From NCBI GenBank assembly GCA_934646185.1, contig CAKUEH010000001.1, forward strand, positions 124,001 through 188,000: a DNA stretch of 64,000 nucleotides. Reading direction: 5' to 3'. This DNA comes from an uncultured Oscillospiraceae bacterium. GTDB lineage: Bacteria > Bacillota > Clostridia > Oscillospirales > Oscillospiraceae. Below the pieces are notes generated by a model, which was not told where the DNA came from, searched no databases, and saw only the letters and a list, made by a program, of their open reading frames with translations. This document shows, one piece after another, positions 18,410-26,383 of the stretch (its first letter is position 1; every line of letters begins with the position of its first letter). Both the position numbers and the translations under genes were made by a program.

Positions 18410-18498
18410 GCAGAAAATAGTTTATTCATTATTTTTGTTGATATATACATCTCGCATTGAATATTGATCGCTGTTTTGGACAATTTGACACGCAGAAG

Positions 18499-18523
18499 AA
18501 AAAAGCTCCCCTGAAAGGGGAGC
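18499..18523 (-). terminator. Intrinsic terminator after the 135-residue hypothetical gene
   Basis: Stem GCTCCCC/GGGGAGC with loop TGAA is followed on the minus strand by a run of six T. It lies just beyond the hypothetical gene and before the argC promoter region. Confidence 0.85.
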
Positions 18524-18538
18524 CCTGCGGGCGGCTGG

Positions 18539-18946
18539 TCAGCCAGGGGTTTGCCAGTACGGTTTTCCGTCCTGCTCTACAACGTTCATGACGGAAAACT
18601 CCGGAATGCGTTCGAACGGCTTCTCCGGCTCGAACGGAAGCAGCTCTGGCCCTGCTGATGCGGGTTCCGGTTCCGGCTCTGGCTCCGGATCGGGGGTCTG
18701 GTCGGTCAGGATCCGTGTCTGCTCCGTAAACGGGCAGCTTCTGTTGGAGATCCTTATTTGCAGCCGGAGCCCCTCCGGCTCCGGCTGCGGAACGCCGAGG
18801 ATGGTGCGGACGCCGTCTGTCTCGGCAAGCAGACGGACAGGAAAGTCCCAGTCCCTGCTGCATACAGCGCTGACATTCCAGTACAGACCGTCCCGTTCGG
18901 CTTGAAGCGTCCCCTCCCGGACGCCGGTGATCGGATATGAAAGCAT
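18539..18946 (-). CDS. Hypothetical protein with a PEPEPE linker
   Basis: No family recognised. The 135 residues start MLSYPITGVREGTLQAERDGLYWNVSAVC and read like a small beta-rich domain up to about residue 75. A low-complexity DPEPEPEPEPASAGPE linker and a short tail follow. There is no signal peptide or membrane helix. The ATG is preceded by a near-perfect AGGAGGTG, which is itself the 3' arm of a hairpin (18952-18980). It lies downstream of the EndoA toxin gene on the same strand. Confidence 0.65.
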   Translation of the reverse strand: MLSYPITGVREGTLQAERDGLYWNVSAVCSRDWDFPVRLLAETDGVRTILGVPQPEPEGLRLQIRISNRSCPFTEQTRILTDQTPDPEPEPEPEPASAGPELLPFEPEKPFERIPEFSVMNVVEQDGKPYWQTPG

Positions 18947-18951
18947 AAAAA

Positions 18952-18980
18952 CACCTCCTGCAAACGATATGCAGGAGGTG
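18952..18980 (-). promoter_or_regulatory. Terminator-like hairpin that contains the next gene's ribosome binding site
   Basis: Perfect 10-bp stem CACCTCCTGC/GCAGGAGGTG with a 9-nt loop, followed on the minus strand by TTTTTATG. It can act as the terminator of the toxin gene; its 3' arm is also the Shine-Dalgarno sequence of the hypothetical gene, whose ATG overlaps the end of the T run. Confidence 0.7.
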
Positions 18981-19003
18981 CTTTCCATATTCCATGCGGC
19001 GGC

Positions 19004-19360
19004 TCAGCTGCCCTGAAGACCGAAGCTGACGGCAAGCGCAGAATCGACCTGCTCCATGACGCTGCGGTCCGCGTGGCCGGTGTGCTCGCGCAGACGCCGC
19101 TTGTCGATGGTTCGAATCTGCTCGAGCAGAATGACGGAGTCCTTGGTAAGCCCCACGTCGTGGCCGGTCAGCGAAATGTGCGTCGGCAGGCGCGCCTTGC
19201 CGGTCTGACTGGTGATGGCGGCAGCGATGACCGTCGGCGAATGCTTATTGCCGGTGTCGTTCTGCACAATGAGCACAGGCCGGCACCCGCCCTGCTCGCT
19301 GCCCACGACCGGGCTCAGGTCGGCGTAAAAAATATCGCCGCGTTTCACGTTCGTATCCAT
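19004..19360 (-). CDS. EndoA/MazF-family mRNA endoribonuclease toxin
   Basis: Sequence-specific RNase toxin of the PemK/MazF family. The protein opens VKRGDIFYADLSPVVGSEQGGCRPVLIVQND and contains AAAITSQTGKARLPTHI and VILLEQIRTIDKRRL, all hallmark stretches shared with Bacillus NdoA. An ATG three codons upstream (19369) is also possible. In Bacillus the antitoxin NdoAI is encoded between alr and the toxin; here only about 150 bp separate them and no antitoxin-sized reading frame is present. Being downstream of alr is conserved. Confidence 0.92.
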   Translation of the reverse strand: MDTNVKRGDIFYADLSPVVGSEQGGCRPVLIVQNDTGNKHSPTVIAAAITSQTGKARLPTHISLTGHDVGLTKDSVILLEQIRTIDKRRLREHTGHADRSVMEQVDSALAVSFGLQGS

Positions 19361-19519
19361 TTGCTTCACACTCCGCGGAAAAAGTACGCGCGCGTTTCGC
19401 GCCGCTGTTTCTATTCTCCCACGCAGAGGTCAAAAATAAACGGGGAACTCTCGCTTTCTTTTCGCGTCCGGATGCTTCCACTTCATACTATGCAGAAAGC
19501 GGCGAAAAATGGCGGATTT

Positions 19520-20698
19520 TCAGACGATGTATTGCAGGATCTGCGACGTCTCCGCGCCGCGGTGGCAGATGCGGGGAATGCGCTTGCTGATCTGGCAGAG
19601 AAGCTCGTAATTGATTGTCCCCTGCGCGGCGGCGAGGCGTTCGCACGGCACAAGCGTTCCATCTTCGTCGTAGCCGAAGATGGTCACGATATCGCCGGGC
19701 TTCGCGTCCGGCACCTCTGAAACATCCAGCATACACATATCCATGCAGATCCGGCCGATGACGGGAACCATTTTCCCCTGCAGATAGAAGCTCGCTTTTC
19801 CGGTCAGCAGACGGCTCAGACCGTCTGCATAGCCGATCGGCAGGACGGCGACACGGGTGTCGCGCGCCGTTTTGTAAAGCCGCCCGTAGCTGATATCCGT
19901 TCCGGCAGGGACGGTGCGCACCTGCGCGATCATGGAATGCAGCGACATCATGGGCCGCAGGCTGATCGCGCCCTCCAGCTCCTCGGACGGCGCGTTGCCG
20001 TAGGTGATGATGCCGGGGCGCACCATGTCGAGCGCGAATTCCGGATAGAGGATCGTTGCGCCAGAGTTGCAGCAGTGGCGGAGCTCCGGACTGATCCCGA
20101 CGCCCTCCATGGCGCTGAGCATGTCCAGAAAACGCCTGTATTGCAGCTTTGTAAACGAAACGTCCTCCTCGGCCCGGCTGTCAGCGACGCAGAAATGCAT
20201 GAAAACGCCCTCGACATGCAGATGCGGCAGCGCCGCGACCTGCTTCAGCTCGTCCAGCGTCCGGTCGTTGTCATAGGCGAAGAAGCCGATGCGCGTCATG
20301 CCGGTATCGAGCTTCAGATGCACATTCAGGATATAGTTTGTCCCGGCCAGCGCCTCGTTCAGCTCCTGCGCATAGGCGAGCGAATGCACCTCCTGCGTAA
20401 TATCGAGGAAGATCATATTCGCGGCGTATTCCGGCGGCGTATAGCCGAGGATCAGGATCGGCAGGCGTACCTCGCCGCGGCGGATCTGCACGGCCTCCTC
20501 CAGATTGGAGACCGCCAGATACTCCGCGCCGAGGTCGGCCAGTGCGCGGCTGACCGGCACAGCCCCATGGCCGTAGGCATCGGCCTTCATCACGCCAAGA
20601 AAGCGCGTGCCAGACGGCAGATGAGCACGGATTGAACGATAGTTGTATTCCAGATTGTCGAGCGAAATGTCCGCCCAGGTTCTTTTGAGTGTTTTCAT
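19520..20698 (-). CDS. alr: Alanine racemase
   Basis: PLP enzyme that makes D-alanine for peptidoglycan. The PLP lysine is K38 in VMKADAYGHG and the second catalytic residue is Y271 in SYGRLY. The chosen ATG gives MKTLKRTWADISLDNLEYNY and 392 residues with AGAGGA upstream; a longer reading to 20824 overlaps the lipoprotein gene and lacks support. It starts 2 bp after the lipoprotein gene, in an alr-endoA neighbourhood typical of Firmicutes. Confidence 0.96.
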   Translation of the reverse strand: MKTLKRTWADISLDNLEYNYRSIRAHLPSGTRFLGVMKADAYGHGAVPVSRALADLGAEYLAVSNLEEAVQIRRGEVRLPILILGYTPPEYAANMIFLDITQEVHSLAYAQELNEALAGTNYILNVHLKLDTGMTRIGFFAYDNDRTLDELKQVAALPHLHVEGVFMHFCVADSRAEEDVSFTKLQYRRFLDMLSAMEGVGISPELRHCCNSGATILYPEFALDMVRPGIITYGNAPSEELEGAISLRPMMSLHSMIAQVRTVPAGTDISYGRLYKTARDTRVAVLPIGYADGLSRLLTGKASFYLQGKMVPVIGRICMDMCMLDVSEVPDAKPGDIVTIFGYDEDGTLVPCERLAAAQGTINYELLCQISKRIPRICHRGAETSQILQYIV

Positions 20699-20700
20699 AT

Positions 20701-21294
20701 CTATTCCTCTGTCGATTGCGTCGGCTGACGCAATGAAAATGCGGAAATATCCGCGCGCAAAACCATCCGGCCCTCGAAGCTCAGCTCTGCGCGGACAGGC
20801 GCAAGCGGCTCCTGCGAGAACCACGTGTCAACGACAAGCTCCTTTTCCTCATAGCCCATCCGATAGGTCGTACGCAGAAGACCATCCTCCGTGCCGGTCG
20901 AGTCGATGTACTCCCCCGCCCAGCACTGCCCCAGAACATAGGGCGCGGCCAACGGCGCGAGATTCCCGTTTGCCAGCGAGCCAAGGCCAAGCTGCATCCC
21001 GTCATACGAGACGGAGGCGGCAGTGTCTTTGACCTGTGCCTGAATGCCAGCGATCGATTCCGGCTCTGTCACAGTGACGGATACACCTGTCTCGGGCGAG
21101 AATTCACAGTCCAGCGTAAACGATGCGGCGGTTTCGCCGTAGTCCGCCGTGATCGCAGCGGTGAACGAGCATCCGCCTGATCGCAGAAGCGCCGTACGGA
21201 ACGTCAGCGGCGGCTGAGCAGGGCTTTTGACCGAACAGGCAGACAGCAACATGGAAAATGTGCAGAGAAGGATCGCCAGTTTTTTTCGCAACAA
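20701..21294 (-). CDS. Lipoprotein encoded upstream of alr (YdcC/GerS position)
   Basis: Signal peptide with lipobox LSAC (Cys at about residue 20) followed by a beta-rich 175-residue domain. I do not recognise a family motif with confidence. Its place directly before alr matches ydcC in Bacillus and gerS next to alr2 in Clostridioides, both LolA-like lipoproteins, so a related role is inferred from position only; it is shorter than YdcC. The start is a TTG at 21294 with AAGGGTG upstream. It lies 9 bp after nnrD. Confidence 0.75.
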   Translation of the reverse strand: MLRKKLAILLCTFSMLLSACSVKSPAQPPLTFRTALLRSGGCSFTAAITADYGETAASFTLDCEFSPETGVSVTVTEPESIAGIQAQVKDTAASVSYDGMQLGLGSLANGNLAPLAAPYVLGQCWAGEYIDSTGTEDGLLRTTYRMGYEEKELVVDTWFSQEPLAPVRAELSFEGRMVLRADISAFSLRQPTQSTEE

Positions 21295-21303
21295 TAATCA
21301 CCC

Positions 21304-22191
21304 TTATGGCAGAAGTCGCGGAATGCGCAGCAGCAGATCCTCCGGCACCATGCCATACTCCCCCAGCTCCCGCGCCGCAAGATCGGCGGCGGATCCATGC
21401 AGCCATGCGGCTGCGGCGGCAGCCTCCAGCGGCATGATATGCTGGCCCAGAAGCGACACGAGCATCCCGGCGAGAACATCGCCGCTTCCGCCGGTCGCGA
21501 GCCCGGGGTTCCCTGTATGGTTTACATAAATATTTAAGCCGTCGGTAATGATCGTCCGGCTGCCCTTGAGCAGAAGAACGGCATGCGTCCGGTTTGCGAG
21601 GCGCATCGCCTCCTGCGTCCGGTCGGCTGCTTTGGGGTCGCCGCCCATCCGCAGAAACTCGCCGTCATGCGGCGTAAGCACGACCGGACAGGCACATCCG
21701 CGCAACACATCTATATGCGGCGCGGCGGCGTTTATGCCGTCCGCGTCCAGAACGAGCGGCGCACGGCAGACAGAAAGGATCGCCTGCACCAGCTGCGTCA
21801 GCTCCTCCGAGCGGCCAAGACCGGGGCCGAGCAGCACGGCGTCCATTTCAGAAAGTCTTTCTGTAATTGCGGGCAGTGAAGCCATGCAGAGCCGTCCGGC
21901 GCCGTCGCATGGGAGCGGAAAGACGATCTCGCTTCCCGCACCCGCGGCAATGATCGGGTAGATCTTCTCCGGCACACCGAGATACACAAGGCCGCTGCCC
22001 GTGCGGAGCGCCGCCTTTGCCGCAAGCCTTGCCGCGCCGGTCAGTCCTTCGGAGCCGCAGAGCAGAAGGACTCTTCCGTAATCGCCCTTGTGGCTCTCCC
22101 GCCGCCGGACCGGCAGCAGCTCCCCCACCAGCTTTCTGTCTGTACATTGCGCTGTCCATGCAGGTCTCGCCATTTCTGCAGCCCTCCGCAT
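21304..22191 (-). CDS. nnrD: ADP-dependent NAD(P)H-hydrate dehydratase
   Basis: Repairs hydrated NADH/NADPH using ADP (YjeF C-terminal, carbohydrate kinase fold). Visible are GRVLLLCGSEGLTGAARLA, AVLLGPGLGR, LTPHDGEF and the GNPGLATGGSGDVLAG anion-binding region. The 295-residue protein is the kinase-like domain alone; the NnrE epimerase domain that is often fused is absent. The start could be 22191 or the in-frame ATG at 22173. Confidence 0.93.
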   Translation of the reverse strand: MRRAAEMARPAWTAQCTDRKLVGELLPVRRRESHKGDYGRVLLLCGSEGLTGAARLAAKAALRTGSGLVYLGVPEKIYPIIAAGAGSEIVFPLPCDGAGRLCMASLPAITERLSEMDAVLLGPGLGRSEELTQLVQAILSVCRAPLVLDADGINAAAPHIDVLRGCACPVVLTPHDGEFLRMGGDPKAADRTQEAMRLANRTHAVLLLKGSRTIITDGLNIYVNHTGNPGLATGGSGDVLAGMLVSLLGQHIMPLEAAAAAAWLHGSAADLAARELGEYGMVPEDLLLRIPRLLP

Positions 22192-22211
22192 CTATATATA
22201 CTTATGTAAAC

Positions 22212-22748
22212 TTACAGTTTCTTTTCCAGCAGAACGAGACGGACGTCCGGGATGCTGTTGAACGCGCACGGCACGATATCGGCTTCCCGATAGCCGAGCC
22301 GCGCGTATAAGCGCCGCGCGGCGGCGTTTTTTTCATTGGTGTCCATCCGCAGCACGGTGCAGCCCAATTCTTTCGCCGTATCCTCATAAAATCGTACAAA
22401 CGCGCGGCCGATGCCTCGCCCGGACAGATCGGGATCGACGGTCAGCGTATGCAGGACAAAAACGGCGCTGTCTTCCGCCGGGTAAGTCCAACGCCCCTCC
22501 GCGTAGACATCCACCTGTCTCTGATTGAGAATGCCGGAGGCCGCAACACGTCCTTCTGCTTCGCAGACGTACAGGTCGCCGCGTCCGATTGCCTGCTCTG
22601 CGTCAAATCGGATCGGGTATACGCCCGTGACCCAGCCGATGGTCGTGCGGCCCGCGTCCTCCTGCGCATGGATCTTGTCATAGATCGCCGTTACGGCGTC
22701 AAGGTCAGACGCGGCTGCCCTCCGAAAGGTCAGCATTTCTGTTTCCAT
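22212..22748 (-). CDS. GNAT family N-acetyltransferase
   Basis: Acetyltransferase of 178 residues with LHTLTVDPDLSGRGIGRAFVRFYEDTA (acetyl-CoA loop SGRGIG) and a late NAAARRLYARLGYREAD helix-strand. The ATG giving METEMLTFRRA has GAGGAAA upstream. It overlaps the end of the preceding membrane-protein gene by 44 bp, so the two are co-translated. Substrate unknown. Confidence 0.87.
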   Translation of the reverse strand: METEMLTFRRAAASDLDAVTAIYDKIHAQEDAGRTTIGWVTGVYPIRFDAEQAIGRGDLYVCEAEGRVAASGILNQRQVDVYAEGRWTYPAEDSAVFVLHTLTVDPDLSGRGIGRAFVRFYEDTAKELGCTVLRMDTNEKNAAARRLYARLGYREADIVPCAFNSIPDVRLVLLEKKL

Positions 22749-23463
22749 TTCTGTGTTTCCTCTTTTCCACAAACTGTCCGGCCAGATGCAGGACCTGCTT
22801 CTGATATTTCCACAGCAAAAACGCAATGCTCAGCATCAGAACGACGAGTACGGCAGAACCGAGCCAATCGCCCTGTACGAGACTGCTGCCCAGCCAGCAA
22901 TAGACAAAGGTACTGAACGCGCTGCCGAAGAACATGGCAAGCGTGAACTCCCACGGCTTCAGCCGGGAGCGGCTGGCGGCGATGGAAATGATGCCGTTCG
23001 GAAGGATCGGCAGAAAGCAGAGCGTCACGACCATATAGGCCGGGTGTTCGGACTTTGCGACAATATCGAGCTTGTCCGTGCCTGTATCCGGCAGGAATCT
23101 ATCAAGGTACTTTCCCAGACGCTGGTAAAGCGTAAAGCTGATACCGTGTGCGATTGAGGAGGAGATCAGGCAGATGGCAAACGCACGCCAGACGCCGTAA
23201 ACGACGCCGGCGGCCACATTGACGATCACACCGGAAATGACGATGGACCAGACCTGTACCATCTGCAAAAGGGCCATATACAAAATGCCGGTGAACGACA
23301 TGTCGCGGCTCAGATACGCCTCGAGCGCCTCTTCATCGCCGCTGCGCAGCAGCGGAATGATATCCGGCATGGTCTGCTTCACCACAAGATAGACCAGCAG
23401 CAGCGCCACAAGCACAAAAAGCGCCATGACGCAGCTGCGGATGAGCTTTGTTTTCTTCATCAT
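22705..23463 (-). CDS. TVP38/TMEM64 (VTT domain) membrane protein
   Basis: Polytopic membrane protein of 252 residues with an N-terminal helix, then the VTT/DedA-like core: GILYMALLQMVQVWSIVISG, NVAAGVVYGVWRAFAICLISSSIAHGISFTL, CFLPILPNGIISIAASRSRLKPWEF and a late FFGSAFSTFVYCWLGSSL. Members are proposed lipid scramblases/flippases, but the substrate here is unknown. It heads a minus-strand block running to endoA and has its own promoter at 23493-23521. Confidence 0.88.
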   Translation of the reverse strand: MMKKTKLIRSCVMALFVLVALLLVYLVVKQTMPDIIPLLRSGDEEALEAYLSRDMSFTGILYMALLQMVQVWSIVISGVIVNVAAGVVYGVWRAFAICLISSSIAHGISFTLYQRLGKYLDRFLPDTGTDKLDIVAKSEHPAYMVVTLCFLPILPNGIISIAASRSRLKPWEFTLAMFFGSAFSTFVYCWLGSSLVQGDWLGSAVLVVLMLSIAFLLWKYQKQVLHLAGQFVEKRKHRNGNRNADLSEGSRV

Positions 23464-23492
23464 AAACCGTGCTCCAGCTTGGAATTGATTCT

Positions 23493-23521
23493 ATTTTAAC
23501 ATATTCGCAGGAAAAAAGCAA
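23493..23521 (-). promoter_or_regulatory. Promoter of the vtt-GNAT-nnrD-alr block
   Basis: Minus-strand TTGCTT (23521-23516) and TAAAAT (23498-23493) with a 17-bp spacer, 30 bp before the ATG. Confidence 0.6.
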
Positions 23522-23559
23522 TCGCCCGCGCATGCAAAATATACATATTATGGGTTTTA

Positions 23560-23892
23560 TCAGAGCGTGCCGTAGGTCTTCTGCGCGCGGCGTTTGGAGA
23601 CGGGCGTGACACGCTCCAGAATTTCCAGTACCTGCGCGGTCAGCGCGCGGTCTTCCACGTCCAGAATTTTCTGCGGCTTTGCGCCCGGATAAGGCGCTCC
23701 CTCCGGCGCGTCTGCCAGCAGCTGCGCAAGCGCCGGATGATTTTTTACAAATACGGTGTTATCGCAGATCAGCAGGATCGGCTTATCATTGACATAGACC
23801 TGATACTCGCCGAACATCCGTTTATAGTCGATGCCCCGGATCCCATCAAGCTGCGAACAGACAAACTCAAGATACGCCTTTGTCGTTGCCAT
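23560..23892 (-). CDS. TfoX N-terminal domain protein
   Basis: Small cytosolic protein of 110 residues consisting only of the TfoX_N domain: KRMFGEYQVYVNDKPILLICDNTVFVK and YPGAKPQKILDVED. In Gammaproteobacteria TfoX regulates competence, but stand-alone TfoX_N proteins in Firmicutes have no proven role. It is a single gene with GC and codon use like its neighbours. Confidence 0.88.
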   Translation of the reverse strand: MATTKAYLEFVCSQLDGIRGIDYKRMFGEYQVYVNDKPILLICDNTVFVKNHPALAQLLADAPEGAPYPGAKPQKILDVEDRALTAQVLEILERVTPVSKRRAQKTYGTL

Positions 23893-24031
23893 CGTGCATT
23901 GCCTCCCATTTTTCTGATGCAGTGATTATATCCGCGTGCATTCTGCCTGTCAAGGCGGAAAAAACGGGGCTGGAAAACGCGGCGGTTCCGTGATAAGATA
24001 CGCTTAGATCCATAAGAAAGAAGGGATTCCT

Positions 24032-24454
24032 CTGCTGTATCTCGGGCTGCTGCTTCTGGCCGGTATTCTTCAGGGCATCATGGTTTCGCTCAACGGTCAG
24101 ATGGGCAATTATTTCAGTCTATTCGGCATCTGCTTTTTTGTACATGCGATCGCGCTCGTGCTGCTGTTTGCATATCTGCTGGCAAAACGGCAGACGCTGC
24201 GGTTTGCAGGCGCACCGTGGTATGTGTATCTCGTCGGCGTGATGGGCATCGCCATCGTCGCATCGTCCAGCTGGTGTACGCTGCATGTCGGCGCGAGCGC
24301 ATTCATGGCGCTTTCGACCGCCGGGCAGCTTGTTTCCTCCGCGCTGATCGACCGGTTCGGCCTGTTCGGCATGCCGGTCACGCGCATCCGCAGGCAGCAG
24401 CTGCCGGGCTATGCGCTGGTGCTGCTGGGCGTGATCCTGGTCGTTTTGAACTGA
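24032..24454 (+). CDS. DUF606/YdcZ-type small transporter subunit, first of a pair
   Basis: Four-helix membrane protein of the DMT superfamily, about 140 residues. Homology to the intact gene at 32454 (QGIMVSLNGQMGNYFSLFG versus a similar start) shows translation must begin upstream of the ATG at 24080; the frame is open with LLYLGLLLLAGILQ. The best start is a CTG at 24032 six bases after GAAGGG, a non-standard codon, so the exact start is uncertain. The motif ALIDRFGLFGM matches the fused homologue. It is followed 14 bp later by its partner. Confidence 0.75.
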   Translation: MLYLGLLLLAGILQGIMVSLNGQMGNYFSLFGICFFVHAIALVLLFAYLLAKRQTLRFAGAPWYVYLVGVMGIAIVASSSWCTLHVGASAFMALSTAGQLVSSALIDRFGLFGMPVTRIRRQQLPGYALVLLGVILVVLN

Positions 24455-24468
24455 AGGAGGGCTGCTGC

Positions 24469-24930
24469 ATGATCTATTATCTGACCGCTTTAATAAACGG
24501 CTTTTTCAACTCTGTCAACCGCATGACCAACGTCCGGGCCGGAAAGCTGTTCGGCACGGCAAACGGCGCGCTCATCAACTATGTGGAAGCGACGGTTCTG
24601 TCGCTGCTGCTGATGCTCGTGCTGAAAAACGGGAACGAGCTGGCATGGGGCCATATCGTATCCGTTCCGTGGTGGGTATACCTCGGAAGCGTCTGCGGTC
24701 TGCTGGCGCAGCTTCTGCAGATCGTCGGAACGCTGCACTCAAACACGCTTGTTTCGTCAGTTCTGATGCTGGCCGGCAATCTCGGAATGTCGCTGGCGCT
24801 CGACTACGTATTCTACGGAACCTTCAGTCTGCTGCGCGCGGCGGGGATCTTCCTGATCCTGACCGGCATGGCCTGGGTAGAAAAGGAGAAGAAGACCGAG
24901 GCAAAGCACACGGAAGCCGAAAATGAATGA
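24469..24930 (+). CDS. DUF606/YdcZ-type small transporter subunit, second of a pair
   Basis: Four-helix membrane protein of 153 residues, opening MIYYLTALINGFFNSVNRMTNVRAG. The ATG has AAGGAGGG upstream and follows the first subunit immediately. It corresponds to the C-terminal half of the single-chain protein at 32454. The two subunits probably assemble as a heterodimer, as dual-topology small DMT proteins do; the substrate is not known. Confidence 0.8.
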   Translation: MIYYLTALINGFFNSVNRMTNVRAGKLFGTANGALINYVEATVLSLLLMLVLKNGNELAWGHIVSVPWWVYLGSVCGLLAQLLQIVGTLHSNTLVSSVLMLAGNLGMSLALDYVFYGTFSLLRAAGIFLILTGMAWVEKEKKTEAKHTEAENE

Positions 24931-24985
24931 GTTTACATAATCTTTTTCTCATTCTGTGCGCACGAGAAATGGCTGAACCGCAAAA

Positions 24986-25023
24986 AGCCCCTGAACGCCG
25001 CGTTTCGTCCGGTGTTCAGGGGT
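24986..25023. terminator. Convergent terminator between the transporter pair and thyX
   Basis: AGCCCCTGAAC...GTTCAGGGGTT stem with a run of A on the left side, which is a T run for the minus strand. It probably serves the minus-strand thyX end and may act in both directions. Confidence 0.75.
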
Positions 25024-25030
25024 TCTCTGT

Positions 25031-26371
25031 TTATTTGCCGAATTGTTTTCGGATCTCTGCCTGTCTGCCGCAGGTCATTCTTCCCTCCGGACATTTGCCG
25101 GAAACGAAGCAGGTCGGGCCATAGAGGCTGAACAGCAGCGGCGAGGTCTTCCGCAGCGCGGCAAGGGCGGCGCAGGCCGCGTCCCGGATCTCCCACTGGG
25201 CGCGATTGCAGCAGCGCAGGCGGAAAAAGACATACAGCTCTCCGGCATTCATCGTCGTCAGCACCGGGACCGTCTGTCCGCTGAGCAGCAGATAGGACAG
25301 CACGTCCTCCCCTGCCCCAGCTGCCTGAAGCTGCGCGGCAGCCTCGCCGGCCAGACGGAACGCGCTGCGGTACTGTTCCTCCATCCCGGCCTGCTTGACG
25401 CTGTCCGGCAGGACATACCGGTCATAGCGCGCCGTCCTCAGCAGCTCTGGCGGGCAGAGCGCCTGCATCCGGTGGCGCGTCAGATGTGTGAGTGCCGCGA
25501 GCGACAGTCCGCCGAACAGCAGCGTATAGCTCGCCTGTTCCAGCTCCCGTTTTCTCAACTGAGCCAGAAGCGCTTTAAGCAGCGCTGTCTGCTCCGGCTT
25601 TGTCAGCGGCTGCGGCACATAGCCGCGCGCAAGCTGATATGCGTCGCAGATCAGCTTTTCCGCGTCCTGCGGCGCGGCAAGGACCGTGACAGGCGCTTTC
25701 AACGTGAGCAGCTGTATCTGCCGCGGGCAGAGCGCGTCCGACTGATGATAGGCTCCCGGCTTGCGCACAGCCAAAAAAGGGATCTGCTGCTCGCACTGCG
25801 CAAACAGGCTCTCGCCCAACGCATGCAGCTCCGGAATGCGGCTGCCGCGTCCGTAGGTCAGCTCGTTCATCACATGCACAAGCTCCCGCGCGTTCATGGA
25901 GCAGAAGAAGTTGCTGCAGAAGCAGTACGGCAGGACGAACCGCGCGTCCTCCTTCGGAACGCCAGCCGCCTCCAGCGCATCATAAATGCCGAAAAGGGAT
26001 TTGACCGCATCTCCAAATACTGCCTTCTGCGTGTCGTCCGGGAGATCCGGCGAAACATATCCGGCCTTGGAAAAATCGACGTACCGCCGCGACTTGACCG
26101 TAAACGAGGCCAGCCGGAATTCGATCAGAAACTGTTCTGCCAGGACGGAGACGTTTTCAAATGACAAGTTTACATAACAATGTTCCAGGACCGAGGTATG
26201 TCCGGAGGAGAGCACCTTGCCGATCAGCTTTTCGTTTTTTTCCTGCCCTGCGGCAAGCGATTTTGCGTAGATCTCGTCCGCCGCACCGTCCATCGTGGAG
26301 ATCCGTCCGCCGGAGGCGATCATGGCAGCCGATTCCGGACTGACGCTCAAAATTGATACATGTCCCTGCAT
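25031..26371 (-). CDS. thyX: Flavin-dependent thymidylate synthase, double-length
   Basis: Makes dTMP from dUMP using methylenetetrahydrofolate and FAD. At 446 residues it is about twice a normal ThyX. The N-terminal half has SSGHTSVLEH and EFRLASFTVKSRRYVDF, where the canonical RHR is EFR but the following S...SRRY is kept. The C-terminal half has LTRHRMQALCPPELLRTARYDRY, with RHR kept but the serine region changed, and AQWEIRDAA, typical of the ThyX C-terminus. So two diverged ThyX repeats appear fused, each keeping part of the motif. AAAGGAGAAA precedes the ATG. Confidence 0.88.
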   Translation of the reverse strand: MQGHVSILSVSPESAAMIASGGRISTMDGAADEIYAKSLAAGQEKNEKLIGKVLSSGHTSVLEHCYVNLSFENVSVLAEQFLIEFRLASFTVKSRRYVDFSKAGYVSPDLPDDTQKAVFGDAVKSLFGIYDALEAAGVPKEDARFVLPYCFCSNFFCSMNARELVHVMNELTYGRGSRIPELHALGESLFAQCEQQIPFLAVRKPGAYHQSDALCPRQIQLLTLKAPVTVLAAPQDAEKLICDAYQLARGYVPQPLTKPEQTALLKALLAQLRKRELEQASYTLLFGGLSLAALTHLTRHRMQALCPPELLRTARYDRYVLPDSVKQAGMEEQYRSAFRLAGEAAAQLQAAGAGEDVLSYLLLSGQTVPVLTTMNAGELYVFFRLRCCNRAQWEIRDAACAALAALRKTSPLLFSLYGPTCFVSGKCPEGRMTCGRQAEIRKQFGK

Positions 26372-26383
26372 AGTTTTCTCCTT

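Noticed and set aside
19389..19480. Very short frame (MKWKHPDAKRKREF...) between alr and the EndoA gene as a possible antitoxin
   Set aside because: It is only about 18 residues long, far below any NdoAI-type antitoxin, and has no ribosome binding site.
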